Shown piece after piece: positions 43,146-51,348 of a stretch of DNA of 64,000 bases. The notes under the pieces are model-generated. The model was given only the letters and a program-made list of their open reading frames with translations, was not told where the DNA came from and searched no databases. The stretch comes from Streptomyces glomeratus. GTDB lineage: Bacteria; Actinomycetota; Actinomycetes; Streptomycetales; Streptomycetaceae. Every line of letters starts with the position of its first letter. The first letter of the stretch is position 1. The position numbers and the translations under genes were made by a program. The stretch is taken from assembly GCF_021462825.1 (NCBI RefSeq), contig NZ_JAKEEB010000013.1, positions 105,406-169,405 of the forward strand, given 5' to 3'.

Positions 43146-44882
43146 TCAGATCCGGGTCAGTGCCCAGAAGCCCACCGCGAAGCAGACGAGCGCGAGGAGC
43201 AGGACCGGTACGGCGACCTTCGCCGGCGGTCCCGCGCGCCGGACGGCCGCCCTCCTGCCGTGCCGCCCGCTCCGCTGCGGCCGGGTGGGCGCGTGCGGCG
43301 ACGCGACGGTGTTCGCGTAGGCGGCCTGCCGGGCGGCCACCGCCGGAGCCGTGGGCGGGCCGGAGACGGGCACATACGTCGGTTCGTGGTGCAGGGCGGG
43401 CGCCGTGTACGCGGGGGCCGGAGCCGGGGCCACCAGGGTGGCGGGCGGCGTGGGCGGCTGCTCGGGCGTTCCCGGCATCTCACCGGGCGCGGGGCGGGGC
43501 ACCGGGGGCGGCAGATGGAAGCTTCCGGTGTCCGACATCGTGGACGGCCGCGAGTGCGGCGTCGGATCGACGGCCGGCCTCGGCGGTACGCCGTAGGGCG
43601 CGGACTGCGGCCGTACGGCGGGGGGAGGCGGCGACCCGGGCGCGACGCCGGGGACGCCGGTGCCGGGGGGAGGGGCCGCGGGGGTGCCGGAGGGGGAGCC
43701 AGCGCCGGAAGGGGCGAAAGGGGCCGACGGGGTAGGAGGCGCCGGCGGTGCCGAAGGTGTCGGAGGTGCGGAGGCCGGTGTGGAGGCCGTCGTGTGGGAC
43801 GCCGTCGGGGCGGTGGCCGGCCGCGGAGGTATCGCACCGCCGGTCGACCGCGCCGGTCCGCCGTCGGTCCCGACGGAGTCGCCGGGCGCGCCACCGGCCG
43901 GGGAGCCCGGTGTGCCGGCCGCGGTTCCCCGGCCGGCGGTCGCGGGATCCGGGGTGCGCCGGGCGTCCGGTGCGGTCTCCGGCCTCACCCCGGACCCCGT
44001 ACCCAGCGGCCCCTCGGGCCCGAATCCCGCCGGGAGCGGCCCGATGTGATCGAAGATCTCGACCTGTTCCTCTTCGGCCCCCGGCTCGGGCAGCAACTCC
44101 CTGGCCGACGCGAGGGCCTTGCGCGCCCCCGTGGCGGTGCGGAAGCGGGCGGCCGGGTCCGGTTGCAGCAGCGTCGCCACGACCTCCCACAGCGGCCCGG
44201 GAATGCCGTGCGGTGCCCCGGGCGTGCCGTGGGCGGCGAAACGCTCGACCAGTGCCCTGGCGTCCGGCTTGGCGCCCTGGAGCAGATACAGCGCGACCAG
44301 GCCCACGGCGAACAGGTCGGCCGCGAAGTCGGGCTCCGCGCCCAGCAGTTGCTCGGGGGCGAGATAACCGGGCGTACCCACCACGTAGTCGGTCTCCGTC
44401 AGCCGCGGCTCGCCCAGCCGCATGGCGACTCCGAAGTCCGACAGCCGCAGCCGGGGCCGGGCGGTTCCGGTGGCCTCGAGGAGCACGTTGGCCGGCTTGA
44501 CGTCCCGGTGCACGACCCCCTCCGCGTGCACGGCCGCGAGCCCGGACAGCAGCTGGTCGAGCAGAGTGCAGACGAACGAGGGAGGCAGCGGGCCGTAGTC
44601 CCCGACGAGGTGGACCAGCGAGCCCCCGGCGACCAGGTCCATGGTGAACAGGACCTTGTCGTCGTCCGCGGCCCAGCTGGCGGGCGCGAGCACATGGGGG
44701 TGGTCGATGCGCAGCGCCTGCTCGCGCACGAACCGCAGCAGCGCATGGGCGTCGCTCTGCTGCAGGACCTTGGCGGCCACATAGCGGCGCCGCCGGTGGT
44801 CCCAGGCGCGCCAGACCGCACCGACTCCCCCGCGCCCGATGGGGTCGACCAGTTCGTACCGTCCGGCGAAGACCTCACCCAT
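43146..44882 (-). CDS. Serine/threonine protein kinase with C-terminal membrane helix
   Basis: A 578-residue kinase. The N-terminal catalytic domain is complete: GRGGVGAVW glycine-rich loop, AAKVL lysine (Lys38), HRDVKPANVLLE, DFG in LSDFGVAMRLGE, and APEQ. After about residue 270 comes a roughly 280-residue disordered Pro/Ala/Thr/Gly-rich linker, then a helix VAVPVLLLALVCFAVGFWAL at the extreme C-terminus with only three residues beyond. There is thus no sensor domain outside the cell, unlike PknB. The ATG at 44882 follows GGGGGAGCGACG. The adjacent upstream HTH gene on the same strand could be its partner. Confidence 0.9.
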   Translation of the reverse strand: MGEVFAGRYELVDPIGRGGVGAVWRAWDHRRRRYVAAKVLQQSDAHALLRFVREQALRIDHPHVLAPASWAADDDKVLFTMDLVAGGSLVHLVGDYGPLPPSFVCTLLDQLLSGLAAVHAEGVVHRDVKPANVLLEATGTARPRLRLSDFGVAMRLGEPRLTETDYVVGTPGYLAPEQLLGAEPDFAADLFAVGLVALYLLQGAKPDARALVERFAAHGTPGAPHGIPGPLWEVVATLLQPDPAARFRTATGARKALASARELLPEPGAEEEQVEIFDHIGPLPAGFGPEGPLGTGSGVRPETAPDARRTPDPATAGRGTAAGTPGSPAGGAPGDSVGTDGGPARSTGGAIPPRPATAPTASHTTASTPASAPPTPSAPPAPPTPSAPFAPSGAGSPSGTPAAPPPGTGVPGVAPGSPPPPAVRPQSAPYGVPPRPAVDPTPHSRPSTMSDTGSFHLPPPVPRPAPGEMPGTPEQPPTPPATLVAPAPAPAYTAPALHHEPTYVPVSGPPTAPAVAARQAAYANTVASPHAPTRPQRSGRHGRRAAVRRAGPPAKVAVPVLLLALVCFAVGFWALTRI

Positions 44883-44968
44883 GGTCGTGCGTCGCTCCCC
44901 CTTCCGGACGGCGCCGGGGACTCCCGCGCACCCCCCGGCACGAGGGCCCCCGGCGGCCGAGGCCTCGG

Positions 44969-45517
44969 CTAGTTCTGGTGTGACTGGTAGTGGGCCACCG
45001 CGTCGGAGGTCCGGCCGGCGCCGTACACCCGGAGGAACTCTGCCAGCTCCGGGTGGCTCGGGGCGAGGGTGTCCGCCGCCTCGATGATGTCGCCGGCCGC
45101 CGCCACCGAGCGCAGCAGCGACTGGATCTCGCGGACCACCCGCTTGACCGTGGGCGCTCCCGAACTGCTCGTCGTCTGCGTGGTGTTGTTGAGCACCGAG
45201 CCCCCCTGCGACTTTCTGATCTCGTCCATCCGTTCGGTGGCCTCGGCCGCGCTCACACTGCCGTCCGAGACCTGCCCCGCCAGGTCCTGCAGCAGCTGCA
45301 CCCGCTGGACCACCGCGGGATTGCCGATCTTGGCGCGCTGACCGCTCATCAGCTGCGACAGCATCGGCGCCGACAGCCCCAGTACACCGGCGAGACGCGC
45401 CTGGTTGAGACCGAGATCGTCGATGAGCTTACGGAAGAGCGCCCCCAACGGCTCCCCGTACCAGTTCCGCTGCAGCTCCCGCGCTCTTGCGGTGGCTTCC
45501 TGCTGTGCGGCGTCCAT
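44969..45517 (-). CDS. Helix-turn-helix DNA-binding protein
   Basis: A 182-residue regulator. An N-terminal helix (ARARELQRNWYGEPLGALFR) precedes an XRE-like helix-turn-helix, LGLNQARLAGVLGLSAPMLS followed by QLMSGQRAKIGNP. The middle and C-terminal parts are helical with AAGDIIEAADTLAPSHPELA. The ATG at 45517 follows GGGGAGACGCA. It lies 86 bp upstream of the kinase gene on the same strand, so the pair may be an operon and the regulator a possible kinase substrate (inference). The targets are unknown. Confidence 0.85.
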   Translation of the reverse strand: MDAAQQEATARARELQRNWYGEPLGALFRKLIDDLGLNQARLAGVLGLSAPMLSQLMSGQRAKIGNPAVVQRVQLLQDLAGQVSDGSVSAAEATERMDEIRKSQGGSVLNNTTQTTSSSGAPTVKRVVREIQSLLRSVAAAGDIIEAADTLAPSHPELAEFLRVYGAGRTSDAVAHYQSHQN

Positions 45518-45696
45518 TGCGTCTCCCCATCGCTTCCCCAATACCGTGGTTCGCTGTAGCGAACCACGACGAGCATCTTACGGAGAGTGGTCGTCCACGG
45601 GGACCCCCCTCTTTTTGCGAGATATGGGGGGTGACCCGGTACGCTTGTCCGCAGCGCCCGCCGGTGTGTGTCCGCTCCGGCCGGACGTGTCATCTC

Positions 45697-45769
45697 GGGG
45701 CCTTAGCTCAGTTGGTAGAGCGCTGTCTTTGCATGGCAGATGTCAGGGGTTCGACTCCCCTAGGCTCCA
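45697..45769 (+). tRNA. tRNA-Ala (TGC)
   Basis: A 73-base cloverleaf: acceptor GGGGCCT pairs with AGGCTCC (one G-T pair), the anticodon TGC is at 45730-45732, and the T-loop is TTCGACT. CCA is not encoded. Confidence 0.97.
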
Positions 45770-45777
45770 CGTCTCGG

Positions 45778-45814
45778 ACCGGCCAGACGCCTCCCCGGCG
45801 GCTGGCCGGTTTTC
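45778..45814 (+). terminator. Terminator after tRNA-Ala
   Basis: ACCGGCCAG and CTGGCCGGT form a 9-bp stem with a 15-base loop, followed by TTTCTT. Confidence 0.85.
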
Positions 45815-46091
45815 TTGTGGGGTGACCCGCGTCACATCAGTGCGTTTGCAGCAATTGCATTCCTTTGCGCAAACATGCGCACGCGCGCCCGGGGGTCGCC
45901 GGGTCAACCTGTGGCTGACGGGCGGCCGTGCGGGGGCAGTGCGAGGTGATTTGAGGCGTCTTGGGCGGGCCACCGCACCTGCGCAGGCATAAGTGGAGGA
46001 ATACGTTCCGTAAAAGAAGTCTCCACGGAATGTGCACACATGACGCGTTGCAAACGTCATCGCACGGGGAAACGTGAACGCTCGTCGCGGC

Positions 46092-46105
46092 GTTCCACGT
46101 GAAAC
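46092..46105. other. Near-parS site
   Basis: GTTCCACGTGAAAC differs from parS at one position and lies in a 379-bp intergenic stretch (45815-46193). That stretch otherwise shows only a locally AT-richer segment (about 45830-45890) and a terminator at 46122-46157. One-mismatch sites can still bind ParB weakly. Confidence 0.55.
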
Positions 46106-46121
46106 GTCACCCGGGCAGCAC

Positions 46122-46157
46122 GGTGGGGCAGGAGCCGTTCAAGTCTCCTGCCCCACC
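46122..46157 (-). terminator. Terminator after the DUF5324 gene
   Basis: GGTGGGGCAGGAG and CTCCTGCCCCACC make a 13-bp perfect stem around a 10-base loop, beyond the stop of the minus-strand DUF5324 gene. Confidence 0.8.
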
Positions 46158-46193
46158 CAGGCGTTGGTGTCCGGCCCCGGAGCGCCGCGCGGC

Positions 46194-46889
46194 TCAGCGT
46201 CGGTCGTCGTCCTCCGCGGAGTCCTCCTCGGCCTGCTTCGCCTGGACATCCGGGTCCAGCGGGCCGCTGCCGTCCACCGCCGTCAGGCGCTCGTTCTGCG
46301 AAACCTCCGTCGCGGCGGGCGGCTCGACGAGCCAGTCGGGGTTCGCCTGCTTGTCCCACCACTTCCACGCGGCGAAGGCACCGCCGGTCAGGAGGCTCAG
46401 CAACGCCAGCCCCTTGACGGCGCGGCCGGCCCTGGCCCGCCGCTGCTGCCGGCGCACGAGCTTCTGGATCTGCCGCGGCGAGACCTGGCCGCGCAGGGCG
46501 GCCAGTGCCGCGGCGCCACGGGCCGCGGCCTCCTCCCGTACCGGCCCGGCGGCGGCGGCCGCGTGCTCGATCTTCGGACGGGAGTAGTCGGCCGCCTGGC
46601 GGGCGGCCTTGATGGTGTAGGCAGCCGCTTCGTGTGCGGCCTGGTCCACCCTTGGCGGCACATGAGCGCGCACCTGTCCCAGTCGCGGGGCGAGATGGGC
46701 GTCGTACTGCATGCGGGCCTGTCCGGCGGCCTGCGACACCTTGGGCGCAAGACGAACACGCGCCTCGTGTGCGTAGTGCGCTGCCTTGTCCTTGGCCGTG
46801 TCGGCGTAGGGCGCCACCACTTCCGCGGCATGCAGCACGCTGTCCTTCGCCGAACCGGTCGCGGCGCGCACGCTGTCGATGCGGGTCAC
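46194..46889 (-). CDS. DUF5324 family protein
   Basis: A 231-residue, alanine-rich, largely helical protein. Residues 1-130 have repeated helix segments (YADTAKDKAAHYAHEARVRL, MQYDAHLAPRLGQVRAHVPP) reminiscent of apolipoprotein- or LEA-like amphipathic helices. One membrane segment lies near 160-178 (VKGLALLSLLTGGAFAAWKW), and the tail is acidic. The GTG at 46889 follows GAGGAGGAACGCC. It forms its own transcript, ended by the hairpin at 46122. Function unknown. Confidence 0.85.
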   Translation of the reverse strand: MTRIDSVRAATGSAKDSVLHAAEVVAPYADTAKDKAAHYAHEARVRLAPKVSQAAGQARMQYDAHLAPRLGQVRAHVPPRVDQAAHEAAAYTIKAARQAADYSRPKIEHAAAAAGPVREEAAARGAAALAALRGQVSPRQIQKLVRRQQRRARAGRAVKGLALLSLLTGGAFAAWKWWDKQANPDWLVEPPAATEVSQNERLTAVDGSGPLDPDVQAKQAEEDSAEDDDRR

Positions 46890-47050
46890 GGCGTTCCTCC
46901 TCCTCGGTGGCGTACGGTAATTCGACTTTCCAGCCTTTTACGGATCATGCCTCTCGAAGGACTACCGGGCATGCGAGGGCGGGCATCCGGGTCAGTGCGG
47001 CCCACGGGGAGCCACACGGGGCGCCTCCGGTCGGCGCTCCGACGAGCGAC

Positions 47051-47138
47051 GAACGGGACGATCACGGGCAGGGAAGCGGACATCACATGCGGGGAACCGG
47101 ACGATCATGTGCAGGCAACCGGACGATCATGTGCCCGG
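47051..47138. repeat. Four tandem 22-bp repeats upstream of the cyclophilin gene
   Basis: Units start at 47051, 47073, 47095 and 47117. Units 3 and 4 share an exact AACCGGACGATCATGTGC, while units 1 and 2 are diverged copies (GAACGGGACGATCACGGGC and GAAGCGGACATCACATGC). They sit in the 475-bp gap between the DUF5324 gene and the cyclophilin gene. The 22-bp spacing is about two helical turns, as for cooperative protein sites. I see nothing else in this gap beyond the expected promoters. Confidence 0.75.
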
Positions 47139-47364
47139 GCCACGCCTGCGTGGGCTGATCGCGTGTGATAGCTGACGAATACGGGGCAAGGGGGCTTGTC
47201 GTCGACAATGCCATGGATCGCCCCGTCGCGCCCCCGAGACGAGGCGACCGGGCCGATTTCCGGCAACACATCGGGGATGTGGGCCCAGCGGCCGTGGCCG
47301 GGCGACTCAGGGCGCGTACCGTGCGAGGATCGGGGAGTCACAGAGGACACACGGAAGGCACATC

Positions 47365-47898
47365 GTGGCTGAGCAGCTTTACGCCACCCTGAAGACCAAC
47401 CACGGCGACATCCAGGTCCGGCTTCTGCCGAACCACGCGCCCAAGACGGTCCGTAACTTCGTCGAGCTCGCCAAGGGCGAGCGTGAGTGGACGCACCCCG
47501 CGACGGGCGAGAAGTCCACGAAGAAGCTCTACGACGGCACGGTCTTCCACCGGGTGATCAGCGGCTTCATGATCCAGGGCGGTGACCCGCTGGGCAACGG
47601 CACCGGCGGTCCGGGGTACCAGTTCGAGGACGAGTTCCACCCGGACCTCGCCTTCGACAAGCCGTACCTGCTGGCCATGGCCAACGCCGGCCCGGGCACC
47701 AACGGCTCGCAGTTCTTCATCACGGTCTCCCCGACGGCCTGGCTGACCCGCAAGCACACCATCTTCGGCGAGGTCGCCGACGCGGCCAGCCAGAAGGTCG
47801 TGGACTCCATCGCCACCACCCAGACCAACCCGCGCACGGACCGCCCGGTCAACGACGTCGTCATCGAGTCGGTCGTCGTCGAGTCCCGCGAGGGCTGA
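47365..47898 (+). CDS. Peptidyl-prolyl cis-trans isomerase (cyclophilin)
   Basis: A 177-residue cytoplasmic cyclophilin that speeds proline isomerisation in protein folding. Active-site residues are in TVFHRVISGFMIQGGDPLGN, with NAGPGTNGSQFFITVSPTAW and LTRKHTIFGEV, the tryptophan linked to cyclosporin binding. No signal peptide. The insert GEREWTHPATGEKSTKKLYD is typical of the actinobacterial form. The GTG at 47365 follows GGAAGGCACATC. A hairpin follows. Upstream lie four 22-bp tandem repeats. Confidence 0.95.
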   Translation: MAEQLYATLKTNHGDIQVRLLPNHAPKTVRNFVELAKGEREWTHPATGEKSTKKLYDGTVFHRVISGFMIQGGDPLGNGTGGPGYQFEDEFHPDLAFDKPYLLAMANAGPGTNGSQFFITVSPTAWLTRKHTIFGEVADAASQKVVDSIATTQTNPRTDRPVNDVVIESVVVESREG

Positions 47899-47932
47899 CC
47901 CCTCCGGGGCACCCGCACGAGGGAACAAAAGC

Positions 47933-47964
47933 GCCCCGCCCATCCGTAAAAGGAAGGGCGGGGC
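47933..47964 (+). terminator. Terminator after the cyclophilin gene
   Basis: GCCCCGCCC and GGGCGGGGC form a 9-bp stem with a 14-base loop. It lies 31 bp before the rhomboid start. Confidence 0.75.
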
Positions 47965-47994
47965 CACCCGTTCGTACGGAGAGTGAGGGGACCC

Positions 47995-48906
47995 ATGGAC
48001 CAGGCGCCAGGCAGCCCGCAGGATCCGCAGAACCAGGGGCCGCACGGAGCCCGGGAACAGCCGGTCTGCTACCGGCACCCCGACCGCGAGACGGGTATCC
48101 GCTGCACCCGCTGCGAGCGTCCCATCTGCCCGGAGTGCATGGTCGGCGCCTCGGTGGGCTTCCAGTGCCCCGAATGCGTCCGCGGCGGCTCCGGCACGGG
48201 CCACCCCCCGGCCGCGTCCCGGCCGCGCACGCTCACGGGCGGCACGGTCACGGAAGACCCCCGGCTGGTCACCAAGGTCCTCATCGGGATCAACCTGTTC
48301 GTCTTCCTGCTCCAGCTGTCGCTGGGTGACGCCTTCAGAGACCATTTCGAGCTCGTCGGAGACGCACGGTTCACGGCCGCAGGCCCGCTCGAGGGTGTCG
48401 CGCAAGGGCAGTGGTACCGGCTGCTGACGGCGATGTTCCTGCACGCCAACTACGTCCACATCCTGTTCAACATGCTCAGCCTGTGGTGGATCGGCGGCCC
48501 CCTCGAGGCGGCCCTCGGCCGTGCCCGCTATCTCGCGCTCTACTTCACCTCCGGGCTGGCCGGCAGCGCGCTCACCTATCTGATCGCCGCCCCGACCCAG
48601 CCCTCGCTCGGCGCCTCCGGCGCGATCTTCGGGCTCTTCGGCGCCACCGCCGTGCTCATGCGCCGGCTCCGGTACGACATGCGCCCCGTGATCGGTCTTC
48701 TCGTGGTCAACCTGATCATCACGTTCGGGTGGGGCAACATCGCATGGCAGGCCCACATCGGGGGACTCGTCGGCGGTGTCGTGGTCGGCTATGCCATGGT
48801 CCACGCCCCGCGCGAGCGGCGCACTCTCGTCCAGTACGGGACGTGTGCGCTGGTGCTCGCGGCCGTGGTCGTGATGACCCTGGCGAGGACGGCCCAGCTC
48901 ACCTGA
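47995..48906 (+). CDS. Rhomboid family intramembrane serine protease with B-box-like zinc finger
   Basis: A 303-residue protein. The N-terminal cytoplasmic part has a B-box-like zinc-binding array, CYRHPDRETGIRCTRCERP and CPECMVGASVGFQCPECV. The rhomboid core carries the signature HANYVHILFNMLSLWWIGGP, the catalytic serine in GASGAIFGLFGA and the catalytic histidine in WQAHIGGLVGG, over six to seven helices. It cuts membrane proteins within the bilayer; the substrate is unknown. The ATG at 47995 follows GAGTGAGGGGACCC. It is convergent with crgA. Confidence 0.93.
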   Translation: MDQAPGSPQDPQNQGPHGAREQPVCYRHPDRETGIRCTRCERPICPECMVGASVGFQCPECVRGGSGTGHPPAASRPRTLTGGTVTEDPRLVTKVLIGINLFVFLLQLSLGDAFRDHFELVGDARFTAAGPLEGVAQGQWYRLLTAMFLHANYVHILFNMLSLWWIGGPLEAALGRARYLALYFTSGLAGSALTYLIAAPTQPSLGASGAIFGLFGATAVLMRRLRYDMRPVIGLLVVNLIITFGWGNIAWQAHIGGLVGGVVVGYAMVHAPRERRTLVQYGTCALVLAAVVVMTLARTAQLT

Positions 48907-48949
48907 GCGGCGGATCCGCACAGGCAGTAGCCCAAGGTTGTACCCAGCG

Positions 48950-49162
48950 TTGTCCACAGTCTGTGGCGGATCTTGTGCACGCTGTGGGGAACAGACGTGC
49001 CCCCTGTCACCGAGCGGAGTTTCCGCAGGTGAGACAGGGGGCGAACGCATTTGCGGGGGCCGGTGATTCCGTCATACCGGCGTCAACGCCCGATCCGGTT
49101 ATCCACAGATCGTCGTTCTTTTTCCACTGGTCGCCGCCTCTGTGGACAAAGGCTGTGGATAA
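48950..49162. promoter_or_regulatory. Cluster of four strong DnaA boxes outside oriC
   Basis: Perfect boxes: TTGTCCACA at 48950-48958, TTATCCACA at 49099-49107, TGTGGACAA at 49141-49149 (reverse) and TGTGGATAA at 49154-49162 (reverse). Weaker partial matches occur at 48973 and 48983. All lie in the 305-bp gap between the convergent rhomboid and crgA genes, where a promoter is not expected. DnaA-box clusters outside oriC are known in Streptomyces coelicolor and can titrate DnaA. Confidence 0.8.
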
Positions 49163-49211
49163 CTCGCCGCACCCCACCGGACGGAGCCGGACGCAGAGCC
49201 CCGCGGGGCCG

Positions 49212-49466
49212 CTACTTCCACTGTGTGGAGACGCCGAACCCCGCCGCGATGAAGCCGAAGCCCACCACGATGTTCCAGTTGCGCAGCGCGTGGATGGGCA
49301 GCGAGCCGTCGGTCACGTAGAAGACGACGATCCACGCGAGACCGATGAGGAACATCGCCAGCATGACCGGCGCGACCCAGCCGCGGCTGTCCAGCTTGAT
49401 GTTGGTGGCCTGCTTGGACGGCGGCGGCGTGTAGTCGGCCTTCTTGCGGATACGTGACTTCGGCAC
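49212..49466 (-). CDS. crgA: Cell division protein CrgA
   Basis: An 84-residue protein identical in length to Streptomyces CrgA. It starts VPKSRIRKKADYTPPPSKQA and has two transmembrane helices, VAPVMLAMFLIGLAWIVVFY and NIVVGFGFIAAGFGVST. CrgA limits FtsZ ring formation and septation in aerial hyphae and interacts with septal synthesis proteins. The GTG at 49466 follows AGGAGAGACCC. It faces the rhomboid gene across a DnaA-box cluster. Confidence 0.95.
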   Translation of the reverse strand: MPKSRIRKKADYTPPPSKQATNIKLDSRGWVAPVMLAMFLIGLAWIVVFYVTDGSLPIHALRNWNIVVGFGFIAAGFGVSTQWK

Positions 49467-49607
49467 GAGGGTCTCTCCTGTCGATGCGCTGCGTGGCCGC
49501 GCAGGGAACGGGGCGGGCTCCGGGGCAGCGTACAAGGGGACACTGAGCGCTCCCCCGGGCGTCCGTTAGCGTAGTGCTTCCGCGGCGCCGAAGGAGATAA
49601 GGGTACG

Positions 49608-50411
49608 TTGAGCAATACGGCCGACTCCCCCCAGGCGGGTCCCGGGTCCCCCCGAACGGGGCCCCTGCCCCCCGCCGCGCGCCGGCTGCGGCCCGTGCGC
49701 GTGCTCACGGTGGGTGTCTTCGCCCTCGCCGGGCTGCTGTTCATCACGAGTTTCAACACGGCCAGGGGCACCAACATCCGCACGGACACCTCGCTGCTGA
49801 AGCTCTCCGACCTGATCCACGACCGCAGCCAGAAGAACGCCCGCCTCGACGAGTCCAACGCCGTGCTCCGCGACGACGTCGAGGCCCTCGCCAAGCGGAC
49901 CGGCGGCGGCACCAGCAAGGCCGAGGAAGCCCGGCTCGCGGCGCTGGAGAAGAACGCCGGCACCCAGAAGCTCACCGGCAGGGCCGTCACGGTCACCCTC
50001 AACGACGCCCCGCCGGGCGCCACCGCCAAGCTCCCCGGCTACCCCGAGCCGCAGCCCGACTACCTGGTCATCCACCAGCAGGACCTCCAGGCCGTGGTGA
50101 ACGCGCTGTGGCAGGGCGGCGCCCGGGGCATCAAGGTCATGGACCAGCGGCTGATCTCCACCAGCGCCGTGCGCTGCGTCGGCAACACCCTGATCCTCCA
50201 GGGACGCGTCTACTCGCCCCCGTACAAGATCACCGCGGTCGGCGACCCGGACAGACTGCAGAAGGCGCTCGCCTCCTCGCCCGCGATCCAGAACTACATG
50301 GTGTACGTCAACGTCTACGGCCTCGGCTGGAAGGTCACCGAGGACGGAACGGTGACTCTTCCCGGCTACTCGGGCACAGTGGATCTGCACTACGCGAAGC
50401 CCGTGCAGTAG
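49608..50411 (+). CDS. DUF881 family protein
   Basis: A 267-residue membrane-anchored protein. One N-terminal helix (VRVLTVGVFALAGLLFITSF) is followed by a coiled-coil (about 60-115) and the DUF881 domain (VTVTLNDAPPGATAKLPGYP, VNALWQGGARGIKVMDQRLI, VYSPPYKITAVGDPDRLQKA). Family members such as those beside division genes in firmicutes and actinobacteria face the outside. The TTG at 49608 has AAGGAG 11 bases earlier. The gene is divergent from crgA and begins the sortase group. Confidence 0.88.
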   Translation: MSNTADSPQAGPGSPRTGPLPPAARRLRPVRVLTVGVFALAGLLFITSFNTARGTNIRTDTSLLKLSDLIHDRSQKNARLDESNAVLRDDVEALAKRTGGGTSKAEEARLAALEKNAGTQKLTGRAVTVTLNDAPPGATAKLPGYPEPQPDYLVIHQQDLQAVVNALWQGGARGIKVMDQRLISTSAVRCVGNTLILQGRVYSPPYKITAVGDPDRLQKALASSPAIQNYMVYVNVYGLGWKVTEDGTVTLPGYSGTVDLHYAKPVQ

Positions 50412-50441
50412 AGCCCGGGATCGGCTGCCGCAGGGGGACCT

Positions 50442-51134
50442 GTGCCGGTACGCGTGATCGTCAGGACCGTCAGCGAACTGTGCATCACCGTGGGCGCCCT
50501 CATCGTGCTTTTTGTGGTCTACGTCCTGTTCTGGACCGGAGTGCGGGCGGACCGCGCGATGAACGACCAGATCGACCAGCTGCAAAGGCAGTGGTCGAAG
50601 GCGACGGCGGCGACCACCGCCGCACCCGGCGGTCCCGCGAGCCAGGGACGGCCCGGACCGTACGTCCCCGGCAGGCCGTTCGCCGTCATGTACATTCCCC
50701 GGCTCGGTTTCACGTGGAACAAGCCCGTGCTCGAGGACACCGCGGTGGACACCCTGAAGAAGGGCCTCGGCCACTACCCGGGCACCGCCCGGCTCGGCCA
50801 GGAGGGCAACTTCGCGGTCGCCGGACACCGGCGCACCTACGGCGACCCCTTCAAGGACTTCCCCCGGCTGCGCCCCGGGGACGCGGTCGTCCTCACCGAC
50901 GGAAGCACCTGGTTCACGTATCGGATCGACAAAGGCCCTTACAAAACCGTGCCCACGGACGTTGAAGTAATCGACCCTGTGCCACGTAAGTCGGGGTACG
51001 GGCGTCCGGGACGCTATCTGACGCTGACCACGTGTGATCCGGAATGGGGGCACAGTCACCGGTTGATCGTCTGGGCGCACCTCGATGCCGCACAGCCTGT
51101 GGACGCAGGCAAACCGGCGGCCCTTCGCCGTTAG
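50442..51134 (+). CDS. Class E sortase (first of three)
   Basis: A 230-residue transpeptidase that anchors surface proteins to the cell wall. It has an N-terminal membrane helix (VSELCITVGALIVLFVVYVL) and a sortase domain with catalytic His in FAVAGHRRTYGDPF, Cys in LTLTTCDPEWGHSHRLIVWA and Arg in the same segment. Class E sortases typically act on LAXTG signals. The GTG at 50442 follows AGGGGGACCT. The DUF881 gene ends 30 bp upstream. A near-parS sequence (50707-50720) lies inside. Confidence 0.9.
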   Translation: MPVRVIVRTVSELCITVGALIVLFVVYVLFWTGVRADRAMNDQIDQLQRQWSKATAATTAAPGGPASQGRPGPYVPGRPFAVMYIPRLGFTWNKPVLEDTAVDTLKKGLGHYPGTARLGQEGNFAVAGHRRTYGDPFKDFPRLRPGDAVVLTDGSTWFTYRIDKGPYKTVPTDVEVIDPVPRKSGYGRPGRYLTLTTCDPEWGHSHRLIVWAHLDAAQPVDAGKPAALRR

Positions 51135-51186
51135 TCTGGTGGCGTACGGCGGGAGTCTGGTGCCGTGATGAGACGGAAGGGACGGC

Positions 51187-51348
51187 ATGTACGGCTGGAT
51201 CTGGCGGCGTCTGCCGGGGAACGCTTGGATCAAGGCGATGATCTCGCTCGTGCTGGTCCTGGCCGTGGTCTACGTCCTCTTCCAGTACGTCTTCCCGTGG
51301 GCCGAACCGCTGCTGCCCTTCAACGATGTGACGGTGGACAACCAGTGA
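51187..51348 (+). CDS. 53-residue membrane micro-protein
   Basis: This small gene starts MYGWIWRRLPGNAWIKAMIS and has one hydrophobic helix, LVLVLAVVYVLFQYVFPW, then an acidic outer end finishing VDNQ. The ATG follows GGAAGGGACGGC, a good site. Its stop overlaps the start of the pabA-type gene by four bases, which indicates translation and coupling. It is placed between a class E sortase and the amidotransferase; function unknown, perhaps sortase-associated. Confidence 0.8.
   Translation: MYGWIWRRLPGNAWIKAMISLVLVLAVVYVLFQYVFPWAEPLLPFNDVTVDNQ

Noticed and set aside
45405..45992. Plus-strand frame across tRNA-Ala with GLSSVGRALSLHGRCQGF, and the minus-strand frame ending SLGESNP
   Set aside because: Both are translated tRNA sequence, not proteins.
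50707..50720. GTTTCACGTGGAAC in the first sortase gene as a parS
   Set aside because: Only one mismatch, but it encodes a conserved-looking FTWN stretch in a different frame from the other embedded sites, so it may be coincidence; kept only as a note.
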